DNA from: Promethearchaeota archaeon
Lineage (GTDB): Archaea; Asgardarchaeota; Lokiarchaeia; Sigyniarchaeales; SOKP01
Reading direction: 5' to 3'
DNA: 64,000 nucleotides
Assembly (NCBI GenBank): GCA_016839555.1
Contig: JAEOUA010000007.1
Location: 62,001-126,000 of the forward strand
Shown: positions 35,791 to 45,061 of the stretch, piece by piece
How the letters are laid out: every line of letters begins with the position of its first letter
How positions within the stretch are numbered: position 1 is the stretch's first letter
Translations under genes and position numbers: made by a program
The notes under the pieces: model-generated
The model's input: only the letters and a program-made list of their open reading frames with translations
Told to the model about the DNA's origin: nothing
Database searches by the model: none

Positions 35791-36321
35791 TCACTTTTGT
35801 TTTATGATGGTATCAACTAGCATTTGAGAAAATTTTTGAAAAGCCTCATCAACATTTTCTCCTGTTTTCGCACTGGTCTCAATATAAGTACTATTATGTG
35901 TTCTGGCAAATTCTTGTGCTTCCTTTTTCTCTACTACTCTTACAAAATGTATTAATAAATCTGCTTTATTTCCAATTAATATAAAGGGAATATTTCCAGC
36001 ATAATGTCTTACTTCATTTAGCCACTTTTCAATCGCATTATATGTTTCCAACTTTGTTAAGTCAAAAACTATTACAGCGCCGGCCGCACCTTTATAAAAT
36101 TCAGTGCGCAAACTCTCAAAGCGTTCTTGTCCTCCAATATCCCATATTGATAATCTTATTATTCCGTTTTCGCTAAGATCGACAATCTTAGATAAAAAAC
36201 TAACTCCTATTGTCAATTTATAATTTTCTGAGAAACGATTATATATAAATCTCTCTAAAATACTGGTTTTTCCGACGGCGGCGGGCCCTACAATGAGTAT
36301 TTTAAATAAATAGTCTTCCAT
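35791..36321 (-). CDS. Ras/Rab-like small GTPase, tandem paralogue
   Basis: A longer frame starts at 36348, but the ATG at 36321 (MEDYLFKILIVGPAAVGKT) matches the start of the neighbouring paralogue, so 176 residues are likely. G1 GPAAVGKTS, G3 WDIGGQ, G4 NKAD and G5 ETSAKTG are all intact. No prenylation Cys at the end (IIKQK). The DNA around the P-loop codons (GACGGCGGCGGGCCC, read on the plus strand) is far richer in GC than the rest of the gene and nearly identical in both copies, pointing to recent duplication or gene conversion. Same inferred role as its partner. Confidence 0.95.
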   Translation of the reverse strand: MEDYLFKILIVGPAAVGKTSILERFIYNRFSENYKLTIGVSFLSKIVDLSENGIIRLSIWDIGGQERFESLRTEFYKGAAGAVIVFDLTKLETYNAIEKWLNEVRHYAGNIPFILIGNKADLLIHFVRVVEKKEAQEFARTHNSTYIETSAKTGENVDEAFQKFSQMLVDTIIKQK

Positions 36322-36453
36322 AATTACTATTATTTCTCTCCTTAACACAGTGAATTATTAAACTAATAAATTTAAAGAATTTAAAATTTTGCCAATAAAT
36401 TTATTAATAAAGGTCAAAACTAAATGAAGAAATTAAGCAAGAGATATCATACT

Positions 36454-37248
36454 TTATTTTCCCTTAAACCTCGGTTCTCTTTTTTCTTTAAAAGCTCTAA
36501 TCGCTTCTCGAAAATCCCGAGTTTTATAAAGTTCCATATTTCTTTGTTTCTCTAATTCATGAGTTCTCAGAATAATTTCCTGAAAGTTTTGGTGAATAAG
36601 TTTTTTTTTCAATTCAATCGAAAGAGGAGTCTTATTTTTAGAAAGTAAATTTTTAGCTTGCGCTCTTGCATATGTTAATAATTTTTCCTTGGGAAGTACT
36701 TTATTGATCAGTCCGAGTTTTTCAGCTTTTACCGCAGTTATTTTTTCACCAAAATAGAGTATTTCTTTTGCTCTTTGAAATCCTACATATAAAGGAAGGA
36801 TATAAGACATTGCAGATTGAGCTATTACCCCTCGTTTTACAAAATTAAATTGAATCCATGCATCTTCAGCCATATAGATTAAATCCGCCCCCATTAGAAC
36901 CATGGTGATGCCTGCGCCAATTGCATAACCATTTAAAGCTGCAATAATTGGCTTTGAAAAATTCCAAAATTTTACCTTAGGTTTCTTTCTTTGTGTAGAT
37001 AGTGATTGTTGACTAAAGAATTTTAAATCAAAATATCCTCCCGAGGAAAAGGCATTAGCTTTTTTTGCGCCTGTAATGATTAAAAGCCGTGCATTTTTAT
37101 CCATTTCCATATCGGAAAGCACTGTTCCAATTTCAAAAAAAGTACGTTGAGATAAGGCGTTTCTTCTCTCCGGTCTATTGAGAGTAATTATATAAATTCC
37201 ATCCTTCTCTTTTTCATAAATAATATCCTCAAACTCATTAAAAGTCAT
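36454..37248 (-). CDS. Crotonase-family protein, atypical active site
   Basis: 264 residues. Crotonase features: IYIITLNRPERRNALS, ANAFSSGGYFDLKFF (first oxyanion segment), IAALNGYAIGAGITMVLMGADLIYMAEDAW (second). The Glu of the usual GGGxELA segment is Thr here, and the second Glu region reads FVKRGVIAQSAMSY, with Gln. Hydratase activity by the standard Glu pair is therefore unlikely; other crotonase chemistry (isomerase, hydrolase or decarboxylase) is possible. It resembles the protein at 59237 more than the one at 18599. It follows the GTPase pair and precedes the TPP enzyme, all on the minus strand, but with gaps too large to call an operon. Confidence 0.88.
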   Translation of the reverse strand: MTFNEFEDIIYEKEKDGIYIITLNRPERRNALSQRTFFEIGTVLSDMEMDKNARLLIITGAKKANAFSSGGYFDLKFFSQQSLSTQRKKPKVKFWNFSKPIIAALNGYAIGAGITMVLMGADLIYMAEDAWIQFNFVKRGVIAQSAMSYILPLYVGFQRAKEILYFGEKITAVKAEKLGLINKVLPKEKLLTYARAQAKNLLSKNKTPLSIELKKKLIHQNFQEIILRTHELEKQRNMELYKTRDFREAIRAFKEKREPRFKGK

Positions 37249-37377
37249 TTTTGCGATCTTTTTATTTTTTTAATTGTTCTAATAGGATAATTCCCCATAT
37301 TTATCTTAAAAGAAATAAATAGATTTCCGCATATTTAGATAAAAGGAAATTTTGTGGGGACTCTGATATCAGCAATA

Positions 37378-39213
37378 TTAAATCGTCTCATCCTTTATTT
37401 CTTCTTCATATTGCTTTCTTTTTTCCTTTAAATAAGCAGGAACAGGTACATCCCACCATCCCCATGCTGGAGATCCTTCATATTTAGGAGTATTATTTAT
37501 AATTACTTCGATAACGGCAGGTCCATCTTGAGAAAATGCTTCATTTAATGCAGGTTTGATCTCATCTGCTTTTGATATACGTGTTGACCAACATCCAAAT
37601 CCTGCTGCAATATCGGCGAAATTAGGAGAATAATAATTCCCATTTTTATCTTTAAATTCAGTTGCATGTCCTCTTTCAATTCCATATACATTCCATTGAA
37701 GGTCCGTAATTGCAATCCAAGCAGCATTGTTTAATATCATAATTACAACGTTTAATCCAAGCTGTTTTGCTGTATGGAGTTCTGCCATCGTCATCATAAA
37801 ATCACCATCTCCCAATAAACCAATCACTTGCGTATTTGGTTTTCCTAATTTAGCACCAATAGAAGCGGGAAGTGTATACCCCATAGTACTAAACCCTCCT
37901 GCTGAAATGCAAGTATTTGGCTCATAAAATTCAATCTCTTGAATCATTTGGGCTTGCACATTACCCGAGCTCGTTATTATAATAGCATCTCTATCAAGGA
38001 AATCCCTTACTTCCTTTAAAACGCATGAGATCATAACTGGCTCCACAGTATCATCAGCATATTCTTTTAAAAAATTGTACCACTTTTCTCTTAAAGCTTG
38101 TATCTCCTTGTAATAATCTTTCTTTTTATAATCTACAGGCTCATAATTATTTCTGAGATAATTTAATAAATCTCGAAGTACTGCTTTAACATCTCCTATA
38201 ATTCCCACATCAACCGGGTAATTCTTTCCAATTTCATGAGGGTCAATATCAACTTGAATAAGACGGGTATCATCTTCTTCCGGCCCAAAATTCCATGCCT
38301 CACCCTTTTTATAAGAACAGGTTGATTCATCAGCAAATCGAGTTCCTAAAGCGAATACGACATCAGAAGTTTTACTAAGTTCAATACCAATTTCCGTTCC
38401 TTTAGAACCCGTAGCCCATCCGAAGAGCGGATGATCATTAGGAAATGCATCTTTTGCCATCATTGAAGCTAAAACAGCACTTCCCGTAAATTCAGCAAGT
38501 TCTTTTACTTCTTTATATGCTTTTGAAGCGACCAGCCCCCCTCCTAACCATAATACGGGTCTTTTTGCTTTCATAAACAGGTCTGTTGCTTTTTTTATTT
38601 GATTCATGTCACCCCGAATTCTACCTTGGGGATGATGTTTTTCTACGACTGGGACTTGTTTGAAAGTTGGGGCACATTGAATATCCATAGGAAGATCAAT
38701 ATGAACTGGGCCAGGTCGCCCTTCTTGCATAATATTGCATGCTCTCTGAATTGTTCGAGGAACTTGATCCACTTGAGCTACTTCAAATGAACGTTTTACG
38801 AGAGGTCTTAATGCATTAGGGAGATCACTATCCCTTCGTCGTTCAATTTCTTGTAAAACACCTACCCCACGCATATGAACATGAGTATCACCCGTTATAA
38901 GTAAGACGGGCATTGAATCTACATACGCATCTGCTAATCCAATACAAGTATTTAATGCTCCCGGACCAATGCTGGTAAATACTGCTAACGGTTGACCTGT
39001 GACACGATAATAACCTACTGCCATATGAACTCCTGCTTGTTCCTGTTTTGGTTGAATTACTTGAATTTTATCTTTACGTCGATAAAGAGCATCAGTAAAA
39101 CCTAAATTTCCATGTCCTGGTATTCCAAAGATATAAGGCATTCCTTGGGCAATCAAATAATCTACAATAACCTCGGAGCCGGTTTTAAAATTCTCTTCTT
39201 TGTTAAGGCTCAT
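37378..39213 (-). CDS. TPP-dependent enzyme, acetolactate synthase/carboligase type
   Basis: 611 residues with the three-domain TPP layout. N-terminal pyrimidine domain: MPYIFGIPGHGNLGF, then QPKQEQAGVHMAVGYYR, where the Glu is the cofactor-activating residue. Central domain: RPVLWLGGGL, GIELSKTSDVVFALGTRFAD. C-terminal domain: GLLGDGDFMMTMAELHTA through NNAAW, the GDG-N cofactor motif. It lines up with acetolactate synthase, glyoxylate carboligase and related decarboxylases; specificity cannot be fixed. Subunit IlvN is not adjacent, so a biosynthetic AHAS role is less likely. It is divergent from the Gfo/Idh/MocA gene at 39401. Confidence 0.9.
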   Translation of the reverse strand: MSLNKEENFKTGSEVIVDYLIAQGMPYIFGIPGHGNLGFTDALYRRKDKIQVIQPKQEQAGVHMAVGYYRVTGQPLAVFTSIGPGALNTCIGLADAYVDSMPVLLITGDTHVHMRGVGVLQEIERRRDSDLPNALRPLVKRSFEVAQVDQVPRTIQRACNIMQEGRPGPVHIDLPMDIQCAPTFKQVPVVEKHHPQGRIRGDMNQIKKATDLFMKAKRPVLWLGGGLVASKAYKEVKELAEFTGSAVLASMMAKDAFPNDHPLFGWATGSKGTEIGIELSKTSDVVFALGTRFADESTCSYKKGEAWNFGPEEDDTRLIQVDIDPHEIGKNYPVDVGIIGDVKAVLRDLLNYLRNNYEPVDYKKKDYYKEIQALREKWYNFLKEYADDTVEPVMISCVLKEVRDFLDRDAIIITSSGNVQAQMIQEIEFYEPNTCISAGGFSTMGYTLPASIGAKLGKPNTQVIGLLGDGDFMMTMAELHTAKQLGLNVVIMILNNAAWIAITDLQWNVYGIERGHATEFKDKNGNYYSPNFADIAAGFGCWSTRISKADEIKPALNEAFSQDGPAVIEVIINNTPKYEGSPAWGWWDVPVPAYLKEKRKQYEEEIKDETI

Positions 39214-39400
39214 ATTTTAGAAAATGTTCATAACTTTTTTAAATGTTTGCTTTTCCAATTAAAACATTTCGAAGTTTATTTGGGTTAATAAATGCTAAAA
39301 ATTACTATATTATTTTACTTTTTTTTAATTCTGAAATGAAGTTTTTTAATAAGGATTAGTTTAAATTATTATAAAATCAAAAAAATAAAATTTAATATCC

Positions 39401-40513
39401 ATGAAGATTGGCATTCTTGGCACCGGACTGAGAAAACAAATATTAAATTTACATATATTAGCATATTTAGAAAGAAAAGATACAATAATCAGTGCTTTAT
39501 GCGATAACACAATAGAGGGAGCAAAATCTAAAATAAATCAATTTAATTTTAGAGATTCAATAAATTTTTATACCGATTATAAGCAAATGATTGACAATGA
39601 AAACTTAGATATAATTGAAGTTCTCTCACCCCCTAATTTACACGCAGAATCAATCATATATGCCGCAAAGAACAATATCAATGCAATATTGGTCGAGAGC
39701 CCGATAGCAACATCATTAAAAGAAGCAGATAAAATAATTGAGATATGCAAAAATAATGAGGTCTTTTTATCCATTTATGAAAATTCTCTTTTTGCACCCC
39801 ATATTAAAGAAGCAAAAAATTTGATTGAAAACGATTATATCGGCGATATTGCCTCCCTTAGGATAAAAGTTGCAATTGGAATTGAAAAGGACGATAAGGA
39901 AAACGTTTTCAGGAAGTGGGAGGTACATGGACAAAATATAGACGAAATTGCGGTAAATCCAAATTCTTCCTTATTCGAGGCCGGATTTCATGCGTTTTCA
40001 TTGGCAAGATGGCTTTTTAATGAAGAGATCAAAAAAGTATTTGCATGGAAGGGAAATTATAACAATATGGAAGCCCCCATTTTTGTCAACTGGAAATGTA
40101 AAGAAAAAGAAGAGCATATTGTACCCAAATATGGTAATATGGAACTCACATTAATACCTAAGATAAAAATTCCTTCAAATTATTATCCAATGGATGAATT
40201 TATTGAAATAATTGGAAGTCGTGGATTAATGAAAATCAATCAATGTTGCTCAATTGGTAATAAAATGACAGAGGCACCTGTTTTCTCTCCCCTTGTTATA
40301 GTAAGGGATGGAAAGGTTGAAACCCAAAATGAGTTCCAAAAAGATTGGAAATATAGCTTCATAAATGCTACCAATTATTTTATAGAAGCCTTTAAGAATA
40401 ATAAAAAACCAGTTTTGTCTGGGAAAGACGCAAAAAAAATTTTAAACTTTTATCTGGCAGCAATTAAATCCGCTCAAATTAAAAAAGATGTTTATATAGA
40501 GGAAATAAATTAG
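39401..40513 (+). CDS. Gfo/Idh/MocA family oxidoreductase
   Basis: 370 residues. N-terminal Rossmann domain with GILGTG near 3-8, ALCDNTIEGA for the adenosine ribose, and the VLSPPNLHAESI strand-helix. The usual EKP motif reads ESP (LVESPIATSLKEAD) with the Lys replaced by Ser, which weakens the case for a classical dehydrogenase. The C-terminal domain has EAGFHAFSLARWLF with the His expected at the active site. It faces a second family member at 40531, 17 bases away, and the two share the SINPxNG-free C-terminal segment DEFIEIIGSRG. Substrate unknown. Confidence 0.85.
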   Translation: MKIGILGTGLRKQILNLHILAYLERKDTIISALCDNTIEGAKSKINQFNFRDSINFYTDYKQMIDNENLDIIEVLSPPNLHAESIIYAAKNNINAILVESPIATSLKEADKIIEICKNNEVFLSIYENSLFAPHIKEAKNLIENDYIGDIASLRIKVAIGIEKDDKENVFRKWEVHGQNIDEIAVNPNSSLFEAGFHAFSLARWLFNEEIKKVFAWKGNYNNMEAPIFVNWKCKEKEEHIVPKYGNMELTLIPKIKIPSNYYPMDEFIEIIGSRGLMKINQCCSIGNKMTEAPVFSPLVIVRDGKVETQNEFQKDWKYSFINATNYFIEAFKNNKKPVLSGKDAKKILNFYLAAIKSAQIKKDVYIEEIN

Positions 40514-40530
40514 AATTAACCCATAAGAGA

Positions 40531-41790
40531 TTAGATTTCGTATTCATACTTAAAATCTTTGTGTTCTAATCCTTGTTCTATACCTTTTTTCAAGTCTTTC
40601 CTTTTTCTCCTATTATATTTTGACAATCCCCTACTTAATTCTGCTGGAGGAGGTTCTACTAAGCACACACCTTTATTTTCAGAATCGGCACTAAACTCAT
40701 CCCACTTCACGATCCTCTCTTCTTGTTGCGAAATATAAGGCATTTTTCCAAATATTACTAAATTTTTTCCTTGCTCTCCAGTACATACGGGCGTCCCCTT
40801 CCCTGTTTTAACGATCTCAATGAAATGTTCCGTGGAATTAATAAAGGAGTATCTCCAATCTCGTGGTAAATCCTCACCATATATTTTCACTTCACCATTA
40901 GAATATACAACGATAGGAGGATATTGAGGGGTTTTAGATAAAAAGTTTCCTCCCGAAGTACATTGATTTATCCACATGATACCCCTTGTTCCTGAAATTT
41001 CTATAAATTCATCAATTGCATAATAACTAGAAGGATAATATAAATTAGAGGCGTAGGTAAACTCCATAGAGCCGAACTTAGGGGGATCTTGTGGATTATT
41101 TTGAGGATATTCCCATATAATATTGGCTGGAGCATCTATAACTCCTGTGAAATAATTAATCCATCCATGTAATGATTCAACTCGATCTTGATCCATAAGC
41201 CATAATGCTAATGATAATTTATGCTGCCCATCATCAAATACTTCTGGACCACCACCACATTTCTCTACAGTTATTCGCCATTGGTAAGCTTTAACTGCTA
41301 ATGGCATACTAGGACCCGCAGTTAAAATATTTATAATTCTAAAAGTTAATTGTTCACCAATAATACCTTGGTTTAATAGTTCCTTTGCTCTTAAATAAAC
41401 TGGGTAAAAGCGGAAATTTTCATATATTTTAAGCCGAACATTCTCTTGGTTACATACTTGAATAATTCTATCGCAATCAGCAATGGTATGCGCCATGGGT
41501 TTCTGTAAAGAGATATTGGGAACACCTGCTTTTGCACAATACTCTGTCATGGGAGCATGAAGATGATGAGGAGTTAAGATTTCTACAATATCAAGCTCTT
41601 CTCTATCAACCATTTCTTTATAATCTTTATAATATTTAAGAGACCGTAACCCCCATTGTTCCAATCTCTTTGCAGCACATTTCACATCCACATCTGAAAC
41701 TGCTGTGAGTTTAGTATCTTGGGAGTGAATGTATCCCAAAACATTTAAATTGGAGATAATTCCACAACCTATAATTCCTACATTAAGCAT
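40531..41790 (-). CDS. Gfo/Idh/MocA family oxidoreductase, canonical
   Basis: 419 residues. Rossmann start NVGIIGCGIISNLNVLGY, DVDVKCAAKRLEQWGL, LTPHHLHAPMTEYCAKAGV, then QKPMAHTIADCDRII, a variant of the EKP motif that keeps the Lys. The C-terminal catalytic domain has VFDDGQHKLSLALWLM with the active-site His. About 60 extra Lys- and Glu-rich residues at the end are unusual. The NAD(P)-dependent oxidation of a sugar or inositol is the family role; substrate unknown. It is convergent with the paralogue at 39401 and divergent from the acyl-CoA synthetase subunit at 41940. Confidence 0.88.
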   Translation of the reverse strand: MLNVGIIGCGIISNLNVLGYIHSQDTKLTAVSDVDVKCAAKRLEQWGLRSLKYYKDYKEMVDREELDIVEILTPHHLHAPMTEYCAKAGVPNISLQKPMAHTIADCDRIIQVCNQENVRLKIYENFRFYPVYLRAKELLNQGIIGEQLTFRIINILTAGPSMPLAVKAYQWRITVEKCGGGPEVFDDGQHKLSLALWLMDQDRVESLHGWINYFTGVIDAPANIIWEYPQNNPQDPPKFGSMEFTYASNLYYPSSYYAIDEFIEISGTRGIMWINQCTSGGNFLSKTPQYPPIVVYSNGEVKIYGEDLPRDWRYSFINSTEHFIEIVKTGKGTPVCTGEQGKNLVIFGKMPYISQQEERIVKWDEFSADSENKGVCLVEPPPAELSRGLSKYNRRKRKDLKKGIEQGLEHKDFKYEYEI

Positions 41791-41939
41791 TTTTTATCAT
41801 TACTCCTTAAAGAATTTAAAAATTTCAGAATTAATTATTTTTATTATTATTTAACCTTCTTAATATCTTAAAAGAGTTTTTATTTATGAAAAAATTATTC
41901 TTTTTATGTTTTATTCCATATATCAGAGGTTAGATTTAA

Positions 41940-43379
41940 TTGAATGATTTATCATCGGAAATTGATGATATTTTCCATTCTAAATCCATGGCTATATTTG
42001 GAGTGAGTAGGAAAGGTGGTTTAGGAAATGTATTATTACAAGCATTTATTGATCAAGAATTTCCTAATATATTTATCGTCAATCCTACTATAACGGAATC
42101 TAATCTTGAAATACTGGGAATACCTGTTTTTTCAGATTTAGAATCTATTGGAAAGCCTGTAGATCTGGCTATATGTTCCACTCATCCTAAATATGTTAAA
42201 GACATAATAATTGAATGTGGTCAATATGGAGTTAAAGCGGTAGTAATTTTTTCAGCTGGATTTGGAGAAAAAAATGAAAAAGGTAAAAAGGCTGAAGAGG
42301 AATTATTAAAAATCGCTCAGAAATATAAAATGAGATTAATTGGACCTAATTGTATGGGATTGTATTGTCCCAAGACAGGATTATCGTTCTTTCCAGCATT
42401 GCCAACAGAATCAGGTTCATTAGGATTCATTAGCCAAAGTGGGTCAATTGCCAATATTTTAGGTTTTAGTTGCATGGTGAAAGGAATTCATTTTTCAAAA
42501 TCTATAAGTTACGGCAATGCTATAGATTTAGGATTCAATGATTTTTTAGAATATCTGGGTTATGATCCTGACACAAAACTCATAGCATGTTATATAGAGG
42601 GTGTTAAGGATGGCAGAAGATTTATTAAATTGGTTAAAAAAATAAGGAAACCTATAATCATTTGGAAGGCTGGAATCACGCCTGCAGGGGAACAAGCAGC
42701 TCAATCACATACTGGTTCACTATGTGGAGATAACAAACTATGGGATATAGTATTTGATCAATATGGAGTGATCAGGGTCTATAATTTGGAAGAAATGATG
42801 AGTATGATCCAAGCATTCATTAATCCTATCCCAGTAAAAAATCATCGAGTTGCTATTATTTCAGGACCAGGAGGCCCCGCTGTTTCTTCCGCTGATGCTT
42901 GTGAGATGAATAATCTAATATTGGCAGAACTGACTGATGAATCAAAAAAGAAACTCCAAAATTTTATTCCTGAATTCGGATCAAGCACGTCAAATCCAAT
43001 AGATTTAAGTCTTCAAGCAACCTTTGACCCAATATTGGAAAAAAACGCGTATGAAATCGTTGGAAGGGATCCTAATGTTGATATGATGCTTATTTATTTA
43101 ACGATGTTAACTCCTCGATATAAAGATTTAATAAAGTTACAAGAAGAAATTTCTAAACCAATAGCTATCGCAACTGCGATAGATGTGAATATTTCATCAG
43201 ATCCTTTCAGTAATTATATTAAACGATCATTCATACATATAAGGGCAAAAAAAGTTCCTAACATAATAAAGAAAATGAATCAAAAAGGGATTTCAATACA
43301 TCCAAACGAACATATTGCCGCTAAGGCGTTATATAATATTTTTCAGTATTATAATAAATCTAGTAAATCGAATTTTTAA
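41940..43379 (+). CDS. Acyl-CoA synthetase (ADP-forming), alpha subunit-like
   Basis: 479 residues from a TTG start. CoA-binding Rossmann domain (SMAIFGVSRKGG near 16-27, IVNPT), GPNCMG at 135-140, GFISQSGS at 162-169 and the phosphohistidine site SHTGSLCG with His257. It is paralogous to 3522-4976 and likewise lacks the ATP-grasp beta part, which is not in the window. Substrate could be acetate, propionate, branched or aryl acids. It lies 150 bases after the divergent dehydrogenase and before the HEAT-like gene. Function as a stand-alone subunit is inferred from length. Confidence 0.85.
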   Translation: MNDLSSEIDDIFHSKSMAIFGVSRKGGLGNVLLQAFIDQEFPNIFIVNPTITESNLEILGIPVFSDLESIGKPVDLAICSTHPKYVKDIIIECGQYGVKAVVIFSAGFGEKNEKGKKAEEELLKIAQKYKMRLIGPNCMGLYCPKTGLSFFPALPTESGSLGFISQSGSIANILGFSCMVKGIHFSKSISYGNAIDLGFNDFLEYLGYDPDTKLIACYIEGVKDGRRFIKLVKKIRKPIIIWKAGITPAGEQAAQSHTGSLCGDNKLWDIVFDQYGVIRVYNLEEMMSMIQAFINPIPVKNHRVAIISGPGGPAVSSADACEMNNLILAELTDESKKKLQNFIPEFGSSTSNPIDLSLQATFDPILEKNAYEIVGRDPNVDMMLIYLTMLTPRYKDLIKLQEEISKPIAIATAIDVNISSDPFSNYIKRSFIHIRAKKVPNIIKKMNQKGISIHPNEHIAAKALYNIFQYYNKSSKSNF

Positions 43380-43561
43380 AAAATATTTGAAAATTTATTA
43401 CAATCCTAATTCACATTTAGCACATTATAATAATTTAGCTTAATCTTTTTTTATGAACTATTAATACAATATACATAAACAGAGAGTAATTATTATTTAT
43501 AATTTAATAAAAAAAGATTAAAATAAAAAATCAAAATCTAATATAACAAGAAAAAATAAAT

Positions 43562-44137
43562 GTGAATGTGAACTTCTTGGATTATTTACCTGAAAATAGA
43601 AAAAATGAAGAATTTGGTGATTCAAATTGGGACTTTATAGAAGTTTCAAATGTTAACGACAAAATTATTAAAGTACTATTAGATAAATTGAGTTTAGGCG
43701 TTTCTGAAGATTTCTTCATTTCTTTCGAAAGTTTAATCAAGATTGGTAAAAAAGCTAAGAGTCAAATTCTCTCCTTTATTCAAACACAAAACCCTAATTC
43801 ATTCATTCGAGACTTATTGTATTTAATTCTTCAATATATAAATGAAGGAGATATTGATACGCCTCTTATTTTTCACTTGTATCATCCTGATTTTGTTATT
43901 CGAGCAAAAAGTATAAAGGAGATAATGGATATGGAAAAAGATAATTATTTCAAATATATAATCCCCTTAATTGATGATCCGGATGATTCAGTTCGCTTTC
44001 AGGTACTGAAATATTTTATTTCCCAAGAGTTAATACCAAATCCTATAATTAAAAATCAATTAAGGAAACGTCTTAACAAGGAGTTAAATCCTATAATAAT
44101 CAATAAGATTAAGGAAATTCTTAATAAAACTTCTTAA
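43562..44137 (+). CDS. HEAT/ARM-repeat-like protein
   Basis: 191 residues from a GTG start. Several helix pairs are visible; the clearest is YIIPLIDDPDDSVRFQVLKYFIS, a HEAT-type repeat with the DPD turn, and a weaker one around PLIFHLYHPDFVIRAKSIKEI. Such repeats are protein-protein scaffolds. No catalytic motif, no membrane segment. The neighbours (acyl-CoA synthetase subunit, TIM-barrel protein) do not tell its role. Coding by length, composition and repeat pattern; no specific family recognised. Confidence 0.6.
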   Translation: MNVNFLDYLPENRKNEEFGDSNWDFIEVSNVNDKIIKVLLDKLSLGVSEDFFISFESLIKIGKKAKSQILSFIQTQNPNSFIRDLLYLILQYINEGDIDTPLIFHLYHPDFVIRAKSIKEIMDMEKDNYFKYIIPLIDDPDDSVRFQVLKYFISQELIPNPIIKNQLRKRLNKELNPIIINKIKEILNKTS

Positions 44138-44192
44138 TTTCCTATAATACATTAATATTTTTAATCATTGAACATAATTCTTAATTTAAATA

Positions 44193-45005
44193 ATGAGATC
44201 CTTAGCATTAAATCAATTAACATGCAAAAAAAAAGATATTATTAAATTTATCAAAATTTCTAATGATTTTGAAGGAATAGAATTAAGTTTTGAGCAATTA
44301 GATAGCTCACTTTCAGAAGAACTCTCATTAAAAGATATATTTGAATACTTAAGTGTTTATGATCTCAGATTAATAAATCTTTTTCAATTAGAAGACTTTT
44401 CACTTTGTTCCGATACTAAATTCAAAACAGTAATTATTCCCACTTTGAAAAAAATGATGGATTATTGTTATAAGCTGGAATGCAATATGCTTAGTGTTGT
44501 TCCATCATTTGAATCGAGGGATATCCCTCAGTGGAGAATTTTAAGAAGAACAATAGAAAAATTACAAAAAATTGTTAAAATAGCTTATAAAGAAAATATA
44601 CGCATTGGATTTGAAGTTATAAATCTTCCAAAAAATTCTATTCCCAGTCTTGAAGAAGCTAAAAAAGTTCTTACACCTTTAAAATCACAAGAAAACCTCG
44701 GTTATATTGTAGATACCTTTTATTTAGGTGAAAGCGAGGAGAATTTCGAAAATATAATTGAAATCATGGATTATATATATTTAATACGATTAGCGGATTT
44801 AATAAAGAAAAATAAAGAAAAAATAGAATCTACAAAAGAAGAGCAAAGATTACTTCCGGGAACAGGGAGCTTTAATTTTGAAAAATTTTTCCCTGTGACA
44901 AAAAGGTATTATAAAAATTATTTTTCTCTTAAATTATCAGAATGCCAGAAAAGTTTATATAATAAATTTTATAGAATAATTAACTATTTTAATTGGATAA
45001 TATAA
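44193..45005 (+). CDS. Xylose-isomerase-like TIM barrel (sugar isomerase/AP endonuclease family 2)
   Basis: 270 residues with the alternating strands of the barrel: FEGIELSFEQL, CNMLSVVPSF, IRIGFEVINLP with a metal-ligand Glu, NLGYIVDTFYL with an Asp ligand, YIYLIRLADL, and RLLPGTGSFNFEKFF, a typical end of sugar isomerase family members (LPGxGxxxF). The final Glu of SLKLSE fits the last metal ligand. The first Arg/Glu strand is weaker. It may isomerise or epimerise a sugar or inosose, and could work with the two Gfo/Idh/MocA dehydrogenases upstream. Substrate unknown. Confidence 0.75.
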   Translation: MRSLALNQLTCKKKDIIKFIKISNDFEGIELSFEQLDSSLSEELSLKDIFEYLSVYDLRLINLFQLEDFSLCSDTKFKTVIIPTLKKMMDYCYKLECNMLSVVPSFESRDIPQWRILRRTIEKLQKIVKIAYKENIRIGFEVINLPKNSIPSLEEAKKVLTPLKSQENLGYIVDTFYLGESEENFENIIEIMDYIYLIRLADLIKKNKEKIESTKEEQRLLPGTGSFNFEKFFPVTKRYYKNYFSLKLSECQKSLYNKFYRIINYFNWII

Positions 45006-45061
45006 TTATTTCTAAATCTTGAATTACTAAAATTAATTTAAATTAATAATTTCTTCACTAT

